Of a DNA stretch of 64,000 bases, positions 34,963 to 43,012 are shown piece after piece. The notes beneath the pieces are model-generated. The model was not told the origin of the DNA, did no database searches, and saw nothing but the letters and a program-made list of their open reading frames with translations. Numbering within the stretch: position 1 is the first letter of the stretch; the number at the start of each line of letters is the position of its first letter. The stretch is from JASGIT01 sp047601665 (lineage in GTDB: Bacteria > Pseudomonadota > Gammaproteobacteria > Burkholderiales > Burkholderiaceae_C). Location of the stretch: NCBI GenBank assembly GCA_047601665.1, contig JASGIT010000001.1, forward strand, positions 3,348,001 to 3,412,000, in the 5' to 3' direction. Made by a program: the position numbers and the translations under genes.

Positions 34963-34969
34963 TCCGATT

Positions 34970-35028
34970 GCTATTGAAAAGAGAGCTTCCAGCGCTTGTC
35001 CATCAAGCGCTGGAGGCCGATTTCACTT
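34970..35028 (+). repeat. palindromic repeat, copy 6, perfect 10-bp stem
   Basis: CCAGCGCTTG (34989-34998), TCCAT loop, CAAGCGCTGG (35004-35013), flanked by GCTATTGAAAAGAG before and GATTTCA after. It follows etfA and may end or attenuate that transcript. Confidence 0.75.
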
Positions 35029-35051
35029 AAAAAACCTGACGGAGACGCCGC

Positions 35052-35900
35052 ATGAGCCAGGACAACCCCGCCACCTACGACGCCTGGGTGGGCCGCACCG
35101 AAGAGGGGGCGGACCAGATCACCCCCACGCCCATCCGCCTCATGCAGGCCACGCTGGACTCGGCCAGCGCGTCCTCGATGCCGCCGCACCTGCCGCCGCT
35201 GTGGCACTGGCTGTACTTCCTGCCGGGCGAGCGCCAGTCGAACATCGGCCCCGACGGGCACCCGAAGCGCGGCGGCTTTCTGCCGCCCGTCGCCTTGCCC
35301 CGGCGCATGTGGGCGGGCGGGCGCCTGCAGTTCCTGCGGCCCGTGGTGGTGGGCGAGCCGGTGCGGCGCGTCTCGCTCATCAAGAGCGTCAACGTCAAGG
35401 AAGGCCGCAGCGGCACGCTGGTGTTCGTGACGGTGCGGCACGAGGTGTCCGATGCGCAGGGCATCGCCATCCATGAAGAGCAGGACATCGTCTACCGCGA
35501 CGCGCCCGCCCCCGGCGCGCCCGCGCCGCAGCCCGCCGCAGCGCCCGCCGATGAGCAGTTCTCGCGCACCATCACGCCCGACCCGGTGCTGCTGATGCGC
35601 TATTCGGCGCTCACCTTCAACGGCCACCGCATCCACTACGACCGGCCCTACGCCATGCAGGAGGAGGGCTACCCCGGCCTGGTGGTGCACGGGCCGCTGA
35701 TCGCCACGCTGCTGATGGAGGAACTGCGCCGCGCGCACCCGGACAAGCGGGTGCGCGGCTTCGAGTTCAAGGCCGTCAGCCCCCTGTTCGACACCGCGCC
35801 GTTCAGCGTCAACGGCAAGGTCGAGGGCGGCAAGGCCCGCCTGTGGGCGCGCGGGCCGCAGGGCCAGCTGGCCATGCAGGCCAGCGCGGACATCGAATAA
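35052..35900 (+). CDS. FAS1-like/MaoC double hot-dog dehydratase (itaconyl-/mesaconyl-CoA hydratase-like)
   Basis: The 282-residue protein has an N-terminal FAS1-like dehydratase half (about residues 1-140, with FLPPVALPRRMWAGGRLQF) and a C-terminal hot-dog half with the active-site stretch YSALTFNGHRIHYDRPYA (about residues 184-201). This architecture is that of mesaconyl-C4-CoA hydratase and of the itaconyl-CoA hydratase of Pseudomonas. It lies directly before a CaiB transferase and a CoA-ester lyase, the other two enzymes needed to turn itaconate into acetyl-CoA and pyruvate. That exact substrate is inferred from gene order only. Confidence 0.82.
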   Translation: MSQDNPATYDAWVGRTEEGADQITPTPIRLMQATLDSASASSMPPHLPPLWHWLYFLPGERQSNIGPDGHPKRGGFLPPVALPRRMWAGGRLQFLRPVVVGEPVRRVSLIKSVNVKEGRSGTLVFVTVRHEVSDAQGIAIHEEQDIVYRDAPAPGAPAPQPAAAPADEQFSRTITPDPVLLMRYSALTFNGHRIHYDRPYAMQEEGYPGLVVHGPLIATLLMEELRRAHPDKRVRGFEFKAVSPLFDTAPFSVNGKVEGGKARLWARGPQGQLAMQASADIE

Positions 35901-35915
35901 CCCCGGAGACACGCC

Positions 35916-37106
35916 ATGGCAGACAAGAAAGGGCCGCTCAGCGGCATGACCGTCATCACGCTGGAGCACGCGATCGCCGCGCCGTTCTGCACGCGCCAGC
36001 TTGCCGACCTGGGCGCGCGCGTCATCAAGGTCGAGCGCCCCGGCGTGGGCGACTTCGCGCGCGCCTACGACCACCGCACGCGCGGCCTGGCGTCGCACTT
36101 CGTCTGGACCAACCGCTCCAAGGAAAGCCTGGCGCTGGACCTGAAGCAGCCCGCCGCGCAGGAGGTGCTGGGCGAACTGATCGCCCAGGCCGACGTGCTG
36201 GTGCAGAACCTCGCGCCCGGCGCGGCGGCGCGCATGGGGCTCTCCTTCGAGGCCCTGCACGCCAAGCACCCGAAGCTGATCGTCTGCGACATCTCCGGCT
36301 ACGGCGGCGACGGCCCCTACCGCGACAAGAAGGCCTACGACCTGCTGATCCAGAGCGAGGCCGCTTTCCTCTCCATCACCGGCACGAAGGACGAGCCCAG
36401 CAAGGCCGGCAACTCCATCGCCGACATCGCGGCGGGCATGTACGCCTACACCGGCATCCTGAGCGCGCTGCTGCAGCGCAACCTCACGGGCGAGGGCTCG
36501 CACGTGGAGGTCTCCATGCTCGAAGCGATGGGCGAGTGGATGGGCTTCCCCATGTACTACGCCTACGACGACCAGCCGCCGCCCACGCGCAACGGCGCCG
36601 CGCACGCGACCATCTACCCCTACGGCCCCTTCGCGGCGGGCGACGGCCGCGTGGTCATGCTGGGCCTGCAGAACGAGCGCGAGTGGAAGCTGTTCTGCGA
36701 CAAGGTACTGCGCCGCCCCGAACTGGCCGCCGACCCGCGCTTCGACGCTAATGTGCGCCGCGTGGAAAACCGCGCCGCGCTGAAGGAGACCATCGAACAG
36801 ATCTTCTCCAGCCTCACCGCGCAGGACGTGATCGCGCGGCTGGACGAGGCGCAGATCGCCAACGCCGCCGTCAACCAGGTGGGCGACCTCTGGACGCACC
36901 CGCAACTGCACGCGCGCCAGCGCTTCCGCGCCATCGGCTCGCCCGCCGGCGAGTTGCAGGCCCTGCTGCCGCCGGCCACCGTCAACAGCTTCGACGCGCG
37001 CATGGACGCCGTGCCCGCCTTGGGCGAGCACAGCGAAGCCATCCTGCGCGCGCTGGGCCGTACCGATGCCGACATCGCCGCGCTGCGCGCCAACGGAGTC
37101 ATTTGA
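35916..37106 (+). CDS. CaiB/BaiF CoA-transferase (succinyl-CoA:dicarboxylate type by context)
   Basis: The 396-residue class III CoA-transferase opens LSGMTVITLEHAIAAPFCTR and keeps catalytic Asp170 in SIADIAAGMYAYTG. It lies 15 bp after the hydratase and its stop overlaps the CoA-ester lyase start by one base (TGATG). This order matches itaconate or mesaconate CoA-transferase (Ict/Sct type), which uses succinyl-CoA as donor. Ribosome site CGGAGA. Substrate remains inferred. Confidence 0.88.
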   Translation: MADKKGPLSGMTVITLEHAIAAPFCTRQLADLGARVIKVERPGVGDFARAYDHRTRGLASHFVWTNRSKESLALDLKQPAAQEVLGELIAQADVLVQNLAPGAAARMGLSFEALHAKHPKLIVCDISGYGGDGPYRDKKAYDLLIQSEAAFLSITGTKDEPSKAGNSIADIAAGMYAYTGILSALLQRNLTGEGSHVEVSMLEAMGEWMGFPMYYAYDDQPPPTRNGAAHATIYPYGPFAAGDGRVVMLGLQNEREWKLFCDKVLRRPELAADPRFDANVRRVENRAALKETIEQIFSSLTAQDVIARLDEAQIANAAVNQVGDLWTHPQLHARQRFRAIGSPAGELQALLPPATVNSFDARMDAVPALGEHSEAILRALGRTDADIAALRANGVI

Positions 37107-37966
37107 TGCCCGCCACCACCACTATCGCCTCCGCCGTGCGCCACGTGCGCAGCCTGCTGTTCGTGCCCGCCACCAAGCCCGAGCGCTTCGCCAAGGCGCT
37201 CGATTCAGGGGCCGATTGCATCATCATCGACCTCGAAGACGCCGTGGCCCCGGCCAGCAAGGACGGCGCGCGCGAGCAGCTTGCCCGGCAACTGCCGCAA
37301 CTGAGCGCCGCGCAATTGGCGCGCACCGTGGTGCGCATCAACGCCGTGGGCACGCCCTGGCATGACGCCGACCTCGCGCTGCTGCGCGGGTGGGCCGGGC
37401 AGGGCGTGGCCGTGATGTGCCCCAAGTCCGAAGACCCCGCCGCGCTGCTTGCCGTGGCGCAGGCGCTGGGCGAGGGCGCGCAGATCGTCGCCCTGGTCGA
37501 ATCGCTGGCCGGGCTGGACGCCGCCGACCTCATCGCGCGCGCGCAGCAGGTCGTGCGCCTGGCCTTCGGCCACCTGGATTTCCAGCTGGACCTGGGTATG
37601 CGCGCCTCGGCGGAGGAGCCCGAACTCGCTTTCGCGCGCAACGCGCTCGTGGCCGCGTCGCGCCGCGCCGGACTGCCCGCGCCCATCGACGGCGTGACCA
37701 CCGATACCGGCAATGCCGAACGGCTGGCGGCCGACGCCCGGCGCGCCCGCGCCTTCGGCTTTGGCGGCAAGCTGTGCATCCACCCCGCGCAGGTGGCCGG
37801 GGTGAACGAGGCGCTGGGCTACTCCGAAGCCGAGCAGGCCTGGGCGCTGCGGGTGCTTGAAGAAGCCGCCCAGCGCGGCGGCGAGGTGTTCACCCTCGAC
37901 GGCCGCATGGTCGACCTGCCCGTGATCCGCGCGGCGGAGGCGATTGTGGCGACTATTCAAAAATGA
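37106..37966 (+). CDS. HpcH/HpaI-family CoA-ester lyase (citramalyl-CoA lyase-like, CitE superfamily)
   Basis: The 286-residue TIM-barrel Mg-dependent lyase begins with RSLLFVPATKPERFAKAL (about residues 13-30), then IIDLEDAVAPASKDGARE (phosphate/CoA loop), VVRINAVGTPWHDADL, and KLCIHPAQVAGVNEAL near the C-terminus; all are typical of CitE-like citramalyl/malyl-CoA lyases. Chosen start is ATG in the TGATG junction with the transferase. With the two preceding genes it can cleave a hydroxy-dicarboxyl-CoA, for example S-citramalyl-CoA to acetyl-CoA and pyruvate. Confidence 0.88.
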   Translation: MPATTTIASAVRHVRSLLFVPATKPERFAKALDSGADCIIIDLEDAVAPASKDGAREQLARQLPQLSAAQLARTVVRINAVGTPWHDADLALLRGWAGQGVAVMCPKSEDPAALLAVAQALGEGAQIVALVESLAGLDAADLIARAQQVVRLAFGHLDFQLDLGMRASAEEPELAFARNALVAASRRAGLPAPIDGVTTDTGNAERLAADARRARAFGFGGKLCIHPAQVAGVNEALGYSEAEQAWALRVLEEAAQRGGEVFTLDGRMVDLPVIRAAEAIVATIQK

Positions 37967-38010
37967 TAGCTGCCAGCGCTTGATGGATAAGCGCTGGAGC
38001 CCATTTTCAT
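37953..38010 (+). repeat. palindromic repeat, copy 7, likely bidirectional terminator
   Basis: CCAGCGCTT (37973-37981), GATGGAT loop, AAGCGCTGG (37989-37997), then CCCATTTTCATT. It fills the gap between the convergent lyase and Bug genes, with A/T-rich flanks on both sides. Confidence 0.75.
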
Positions 38011-38018
38011 TGCAATGT

Positions 38019-38993
38019 TCAGGAGCGCTTGACCAGGTCGGCCACGCGCTTCCAGCGTGTGTTCTCGTTGGGCATGTCGGCCTGGAACTGCGGGTGTTCC
38101 ATCAGATCGACGAACATCGACTGCTTGTCGCAGAAGGCCTTGAACTCCGCCGAGCGCGCGATCTTGCCCAGCCCGTCGGAGACGGCCAGGACAGCGGCCT
38201 GGGGCGCCTTGGCGGGCGCCAGGCAGGCGATCCACGACGCCACGTCGAAACCGGGAATGCCGCACTCGATGCCCGTGGGCACGTCGGGCAGGGCGTCCCA
38301 GCGGCTGCGGCTGGTCACGGCCAGCGCGCGCAGGCGGCCCGCCTTGATGAGCGGCAGCACGCCGCCCGAGCCCTGGCAGGTGAACGCCACCACGCCGGCG
38401 GCCGTGTCGGTCACGGCCTGGGTGTTGCCCCTGTAGGGAATGTGCTTGGCGGTGGTGTGGGTCAGGTCGTTCATGATGACCGTGCACAGGTGCGAGGTGC
38501 TGCCCACGCCGCCCGAGCCGTAGTCGATCTCGCCGGGCCGGTCCTTCATGGCCTTGAGCAGGTCGGCCAGCGTCTTGTAGGGTGAATTCGCCGCCACCAC
38601 CACGGCCAGCGCGGCGCTGCACACGCGGGCCACGCCCGTGAAGTCCTTGACCGGGTCGTAGTTGGCCGAGCCTTCGCCCGAATAGCGCGCCGAGAAGTGG
38701 GTCACGCCCGTGAACAGCATGGTGGCGCCGTCCGCGGGCGACTTGGTCAGGGCGTCGCTGCCGATGGCGCCGCCCGCGCCGGGGCGGTTGTCCACGATCA
38801 CGGGCGCGTTGATGAGCCGGGACAACGGCTCGGCCACGAAGCGGGCCGTCACGTCCACCGTGGTGCCCGCCGAGGCGGCCACGAGCAGGCGCAGGGTCTT
38901 GCCTGCGAAGGGCGATGGCTGCTGGGCCAGCGCGGGGTTCAGGGCGGGCAGGGCGGCCAGGGGCGCCTGCAGCAGGTTGCGGCGGGAAATCAT
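38019..38993 (-). CDS. Bug-family substrate-binding protein of the C5-acid module
   Basis: The 324-residue periplasmic protein has signal peptide MISRRNLLQAPLAALPALNPALAQ, start with GGAGA upstream, ligand-loop VAASAGTTVDVTARFV and VDNRPGAGGAIGSDAL. Compared with other Bugs here the first loop is altered (SAGTTVD instead of PGGxxD), hinting at a different ligand. It is downstream of and in the same direction as the two MmgE/PrpD genes. In Pseudomonas the itaconate cluster has a TRAP transporter; here this Bug protein may take that place. No permease genes are nearby. Confidence 0.88.
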   Translation of the reverse strand: MISRRNLLQAPLAALPALNPALAQQPSPFAGKTLRLLVAASAGTTVDVTARFVAEPLSRLINAPVIVDNRPGAGGAIGSDALTKSPADGATMLFTGVTHFSARYSGEGSANYDPVKDFTGVARVCSAALAVVVAANSPYKTLADLLKAMKDRPGEIDYGSGGVGSTSHLCTVIMNDLTHTTAKHIPYRGNTQAVTDTAAGVVAFTCQGSGGVLPLIKAGRLRALAVTSRSRWDALPDVPTGIECGIPGFDVASWIACLAPAKAPQAAVLAVSDGLGKIARSAEFKAFCDKQSMFVDLMEHPQFQADMPNENTRWKRVADLVKRS

Positions 38994-39012
38994 GGGGTGG
39001 TGTCTCCAGGGT

Positions 39013-40461
39013 TTAGTGTGGGGCGGCGCACAGGGCCGTGAGGTCGGCGGCCTTCATCTTCGGGTCCAGGGCGCGCAGCGCGGCCAGCAGCGCGCGGGCG
39101 CGCTCGGCGCCGAGCACGTCGGCGGTCAGTTCCATGAACTTCGCGTCCTGCTCCGCTTCGGGCATGGGGTTGGTGTCGGAGCCGGTCGGGTCGGCGACGA
39201 ACACGTGCTCGGCGCTGCCGTCCTTGAAGGTGACCGTGACGTCGGCCACGAACTTGCCGGGGTATTGCTTCTCCAGCGCCGCCTCTTCGGTAATGCGGAT
39301 GCTGCGCGCCATGGCGATGACGGGCGCCATGTCCACGGTGCCGGCCATGTAGTCGCGGTGGCTGCGGTAGCCGTTGCCCAGGCCTTGCAGCGCGAACGCG
39401 GCCTGGATCGGCAGGCTGTACTGCACGTGCTCGATGTTTCTGGGCTCATAGGCATTGGCGTTGGCCGTGCCGACGATGACGTTGAAGTGCGGCGTGATCT
39501 TCAGTTGCACCTCGGCGATCTGGTCGCGGCGCGGGGTGAAGGGGCGCAGCGCGTCGATGTAGGCGTGCGTGCAGTAGCAGGCGCAGTAGGCCTTGAGCCA
39601 GGCGGTGGAGACCTCGAAACGCCGGCCCGCAGCGAAGCGCTGCTCGGGCGCATCGCCCGCCGTGCGCTGCACGAAGGTCTTGAAGAAGCCCTTGTTGCCG
39701 CTCAGGAAGGCGCGCGGCCCGGTGATGCCGGCGCGCGCCATGTCGGCCGCCGCCATGCCGTTGCGCGTGCCGATGCCGGCGTGGACGCGCTTGATCGAGC
39801 CGCCGGTGGAGCTGTACTCGGTGGTGCCCGAGGCATGGCTCAGCGCGATGGACAGCGCGTGCAGCGTGGTCTCGGCGTCGAAGCCGCGCAGCTTGGCCGC
39901 CACCGCGGCCGCGCCGAAGTTCGACAGCACGCAGTGCGGGTGGAAGCCGCGCTGCAGCAGCTCGGGCGCGGCCAGTACGCCGATGCGCGCGTAGACCTCG
40001 TAGCCCGCGACCATGGCGGTGACGACTTCCTCGAGCGAGGAGCCCAGCTCTTCGCCGATGGCCAGCGCCGCCGGGATCACGCAGCTGCCCGGGTGGCTGT
40101 AGCTGGGGCCGTGCGCGTCGTCGTACTCGAAGCCATGGCCGTAGGAGCCGTTGACGAACGCGGCATCGGCGGCGCTCATGGTGAGCAGGGAGGCGCTCAC
40201 GCGGCTCTTGCCCGGGCGCTGCTGGGTGGTGGCGTATTTCAGCAGCTGCTCGGACCACGGCATCTTCGAGATGCCGATCTGCAGCGCGAGCTGGTCGCGC
40301 ATCAGGCGGTTCACGCCGGCATGGGCGGGCGCGTCGAGGTGTTCGTACTTCAGCTCCTGGATGAAGCGCACGACGGCTTGTTCCAGGGGCGGGCAGTTGG
40401 CGGGAGTGGTGGTCATGGGCGTGGAAATGAAGTCGTTGGTGAAGCGGTGCAGTCGAGCCAC
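39013..40461 (-). CDS. MmgE/PrpD family protein (second of tandem pair)
   Basis: The protein has 482 residues from a GTG 5 bp after the preceding stop, or 467 residues from an in-frame ATG at 40416 (MTTTPANCPPLEQ), which looks more natural by family; neither has a good ribosome site. The all-helical PrpD fold is indicated by SYGHGFEYDDAHGPSYSHPG (about residues 107-126), GYEVYARIG and GTTEYSSTGGSIKRVHAG. Family members dehydrate 2-methylcitrate (PrpD) or decarboxylate cis-aconitate to itaconate (CAD/IRG1). No other methylcitrate-cycle gene is present, so a role with C5/C6 acids is inferred. Confidence 0.82.
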   Translation of the reverse strand: MARLHRFTNDFISTPMTTTPANCPPLEQAVVRFIQELKYEHLDAPAHAGVNRLMRDQLALQIGISKMPWSEQLLKYATTQQRPGKSRVSASLLTMSAADAAFVNGSYGHGFEYDDAHGPSYSHPGSCVIPAALAIGEELGSSLEEVVTAMVAGYEVYARIGVLAAPELLQRGFHPHCVLSNFGAAAVAAKLRGFDAETTLHALSIALSHASGTTEYSSTGGSIKRVHAGIGTRNGMAAADMARAGITGPRAFLSGNKGFFKTFVQRTAGDAPEQRFAAGRRFEVSTAWLKAYCACYCTHAYIDALRPFTPRRDQIAEVQLKITPHFNVIVGTANANAYEPRNIEHVQYSLPIQAAFALQGLGNGYRSHRDYMAGTVDMAPVIAMARSIRITEEAALEKQYPGKFVADVTVTFKDGSAEHVFVADPTGSDTNPMPEAEQDAKFMELTADVLGAERARALLAALRALDPKMKAADLTALCAAPH

Positions 40462-40467
40462 TGGCGC

Positions 40468-41898
40468 TCAGGCGCGCACGAACTGGCGGATGACGGTGCC
40501 GAAGTCATCCACCTGCTCCAGGTTCAGCACCGCGTCCACCGCCCGGTCGATGGCCGCCGCGGGCAGCAGGCCATCGACGAAGGTGCGGAACTTGGCGACC
40601 AGTTCGTCCGTGGTCATGTAGGTCGAAGGGTCTGCCGAGGGCGTGCCCTTGGGGAACATCTTTTCCCCGGCGAAGACCTGGCCGCGTGCGCGCACTTCCA
40701 CGCGCGAAGGGCGGCTGGAGATGTCCGCCGACACCGACTGGAAATAGGTCGGATGGGTTTCCAGTGACACCCGGTTCATCAGCGCCATGACGGACGGGTC
40801 GAACACCACCGCGGGGTCCTGCCAGCGGGGGCCGGGCGGGATGCGGTGGGCCGCCACGGCCAGGCCGTGCGCGAAGCAGAACTGCGCGTCGTGCACCTGC
40901 AGGATCTCGCGGCTGGTGAAGCAGGGCAGCACATAGGCCCAGCCTTCGCCAAAGGAGGTGATGCCCTCGATCTCGTCCGGCTTCAGGTCGTTGCGGGTCA
41001 CGATGTCGATCAGCAGATCCAGCGGCGCGTGCATCACGCGGCAGTGTGGATAGGGCTTGAACATCTGGAAGGCGGGAAAGCGCCAATCCTGCCCCAGGCC
41101 GTCGGTGATGGCGCCCGGCAGCCAGCGGTCGGTGCCGATGAAGCTGGCCCAGCCGTTGACCTCATCGTCCAGGATGCGCAGATCGCCACGGTGCCCCAGC
41201 TCGCCCATGTCGGCGGCCGTGAGCGCGATGTTGGTCAGCCCGCCGCCCAGCTGGTACTTGATGGTGGCCGTGGGCGCGTGCGTGAACCAGGCGCGCTGCG
41301 CATTGACCGGCGCGGAGGCCGCGGCCAGGCCCAGCGCGTTGGCCAGCTGCGCGGCCGACAGGCGCTTGAGCTTGCCCGCCGATGCGGTGGCGCCGAACAC
41401 GGTGCTGCTGTAGCCCACCACCGAGGCGGGGTTGGCGAGCTTGCCGTCCTTGGTGTCGCGGTAGCCGGGCATCGCGGCGCCGAAGCGGTAGGAAATTTCG
41501 TGCGATACCGCCACGGCGGCAATCAGGTCCTTGCCGGAGCGCTGCAGCGTCTCGGCCGTGGCGAAGGCGCCGGGCAGCACGTAGGGGCTCACGTGTCCGG
41601 GCAGCAGCACCGAGTCGGCGTCCAGCGCGTTGAGCATTTCGCTGTTGGCGAACGCGGCGCCATAGGCGGTCGAGCGCTCGCCCGTGCCGATGATGGTCGC
41701 GTTGCCCGCGCCGCCGCCGATGCGGCGGGCCATCTCGATGCCGATGCGGCTCCTGGGGTGGTCGGCCCCCGCCAGCGCGACGCCGAGGGAGTCGAGGATG
41801 TCGCGCTTGCATTCCTGCACGACGATGTCGGGCAATTGGCCGATGTCCACGCTGGTCGAGAAGCGGGCCAGTTGTTCGATGATGGTGTTGGCTGTCAT
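40468..41898 (-). CDS. MmgE/PrpD family protein (first of tandem pair)
   Basis: The 476-residue protein starts behind AAGGAGA. Family features include DILDSLGVALAGADHPRSR (about residues 30-48), NSEMLNALDADSVLLPGHVS and VAVSHEISYRFGAAMPGYRD. It is only moderately similar to the following paralogue, so the two may form a heteromer or serve two steps. The promoter contains a CTAAC-N8-GTTAG inverted repeat shared with the lyase operon beside tetR. Homologous MmgE/PrpD genes occur in itaconate clusters of Pseudomonas. Reaction unknown. Confidence 0.85.
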   Translation of the reverse strand: MTANTIIEQLARFSTSVDIGQLPDIVVQECKRDILDSLGVALAGADHPRSRIGIEMARRIGGGAGNATIIGTGERSTAYGAAFANSEMLNALDADSVLLPGHVSPYVLPGAFATAETLQRSGKDLIAAVAVSHEISYRFGAAMPGYRDTKDGKLANPASVVGYSSTVFGATASAGKLKRLSAAQLANALGLAAASAPVNAQRAWFTHAPTATIKYQLGGGLTNIALTAADMGELGHRGDLRILDDEVNGWASFIGTDRWLPGAITDGLGQDWRFPAFQMFKPYPHCRVMHAPLDLLIDIVTRNDLKPDEIEGITSFGEGWAYVLPCFTSREILQVHDAQFCFAHGLAVAAHRIPPGPRWQDPAVVFDPSVMALMNRVSLETHPTYFQSVSADISSRPSRVEVRARGQVFAGEKMFPKGTPSADPSTYMTTDELVAKFRTFVDGLLPAAAIDRAVDAVLNLEQVDDFGTVIRQFVRA

Positions 41899-41939
41899 GC
41901 GATGTCTCCTTGTGTTCTCGTGGCTTCCTATATCCTGTT

Positions 41940-41968
41940 AATCTAACTTATGTTTGTTAGTTTTTCAA
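41940..41968 (-). promoter_or_regulatory. PrpD-operon promoter with TetR-like operator CTAAC-N8-GTTAG
   Basis: On the minus strand TTGAAA (41963-41968) and TAGATT (41940-41945) are 17 bp apart, a good -35/-10 pair. CTAAC (41956-41960 on the minus strand) and GTTAG (41943-41947) form a perfect inverted repeat with 8-base spacer lying between and over the -10, ideal for repression. The same repeat precedes the lyase gene at 46.4 kb. Confidence 0.65.
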
Positions 41969-41970
41969 GC

Positions 41971-41992
41971 GAAAAGCGCCGCTTGCGGCGCT
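41971..41992 (-). terminator. intrinsic terminator after the hydratase gene
   Basis: On the minus strand AGCGCCGC-AA-GCGGCGCT (41975-41992) is followed by TTTTC (41971-41974 and beyond). It starts 7 bp after the stop codon and separates the hydratase from the PrpD promoter. Confidence 0.8.
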
Positions 41993-41998
41993 CGGCAT

Positions 41999-42805
41999 TC
42001 AGGGCAGCCGTGCTGACGGAAAGTCCGGCGCGCGCTTGCCGCGCAGCGCCGCCAGCCCTTCCTTCACGTCGTCGCCCAGGAAGCACAGCATTTCCATGGC
42101 GAGCGAGTTGTCGAAGATCGGCCCGGCCTGGCGCATCCAGTTGTTGAGTGACTTCTTGGTCGCGCGGATGGCGGCCTGGCTACCGCGCGCCAGGTTGGCG
42201 GCGATGGCCAGCGACTTCGGCAGCACGTCGGCGCGCGGCGCGCAGAAGGTGACCAGGCCGATGCGCTCGGCTTCCTTGCCGTCGATGAAGTCGGCCGTCA
42301 TCAGGTAGTACTTGGCCTTGGCCATGCCGCACAGGAGGGGCCAGATGATCGCCGCATGGTCGCCCGCCGAGACGCCCAGGCGCGCGTGGCCGTCGGTGAG
42401 CTTGGCGTCTTCGGCCATCACGCTCACGTCCGCCAGCAGCGCCACGGCCAGGCCCGCGCCCACGGCCGTGCCGTTGATGGCGGAGATGATGGGCTTGTCG
42501 CAGGCCAGCATGTTGTAGACGATGTCGGAGGCTTCCTTCATCACGCGCATCGTGTCGGCCTGGCTGTTGGACATCGCCTCCACCACCGACAGGTCGCCGC
42601 CCGCGGAGAACGCGCGGTCGCCCGCGCCCGTGACCACCACCACCTTGACGGCGGGGTCGTCGTTCACCACGCCCCAGAGCTGGGTGATTTCCCAGTGCAT
42701 CCGGTCGTTCGTGGCGTTCATGACCTCGGGCCGGTTGAGCGTGGCGAGCAGCACGCCGTCGCCGCGATGGTCGAACAGGATGAACTGGAAGTCTTCGTAG
42801 CGCAT
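41999..42805 (-). CDS. enoyl-CoA hydratase/isomerase family protein
   Basis: The 268-residue crotonase-fold protein starts at MRYEDFQFILFDHRGDG, with GGGAG upstream; a longer in-frame start would add 48 non-homologous residues. Oxyanion-hole segments are GAGDRAFSAGGDLSVVEA and NGTAVGAGLAVALLAD. Hydratase glutamates are missing; LTDGHARLGVSAGDHAAI carries an Asp instead, as in isomerases or C-C bond-acting crotonases. It has its own promoter region with the TGTTCCGTAC element and its own terminator, so it is monocistronic. Substrate unknown. Confidence 0.87.
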   Translation of the reverse strand: MRYEDFQFILFDHRGDGVLLATLNRPEVMNATNDRMHWEITQLWGVVNDDPAVKVVVVTGAGDRAFSAGGDLSVVEAMSNSQADTMRVMKEASDIVYNMLACDKPIISAINGTAVGAGLAVALLADVSVMAEDAKLTDGHARLGVSAGDHAAIIWPLLCGMAKAKYYLMTADFIDGKEAERIGLVTFCAPRADVLPKSLAIAANLARGSQAAIRATKKSLNNWMRQAGPIFDNSLAMEMLCFLGDDVKEGLAALRGKRAPDFPSARLP

Positions 42806-42885
42806 GGGGCTCCCGGGAAAGGTGTGAACGATGGCGTGCCCATTGGGCCAGCCGGCATGGGCCGATGCAACCGGCGCGCAGCACA

Positions 42886-42895
42886 TGTTCCGTAC
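42886..42895 (+). promoter_or_regulatory. TGTTCCGTAC element, site A
   Basis: Exact decamer 81 bp before the hydratase start, reading GTACGGAACA in the direction of that gene. The 18-bp stretch GCAGCACATGTTCCGTAC is shared with site D at 55.4 kb. Confidence 0.6.
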
Positions 42896-42947
42896 TTTGG
42901 AGGGAATTGGGCCTGCTGCCGCGCACAGGACGGCAGCGGCGGCGAGC

Positions 42948-42978
42948 AAAAAAAAAGGGCATGGTGTCGGCCATGCCC
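42948..42978 (-). terminator. intrinsic terminator of the porin gene
   Basis: On the minus strand GGGCATGG (42971-42978), 6-base loop, CCATGCCC (42957-42964), then nine T (42948-42956): a textbook terminator 34 bp after the porin stop. Confidence 0.9.
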
Positions 42979-43012
42979 CAAAAACCTTCGGAGTCGACGC
43001 GCGTGCTGGCGG

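Noticed and set aside
39013..41898. Methylcitrate cycle (prpD) assignment
   Set aside because: No prpB, prpC, acnD or prpF is present, and the context is a CoA-transferase/lyase cluster, so only the family name is used.
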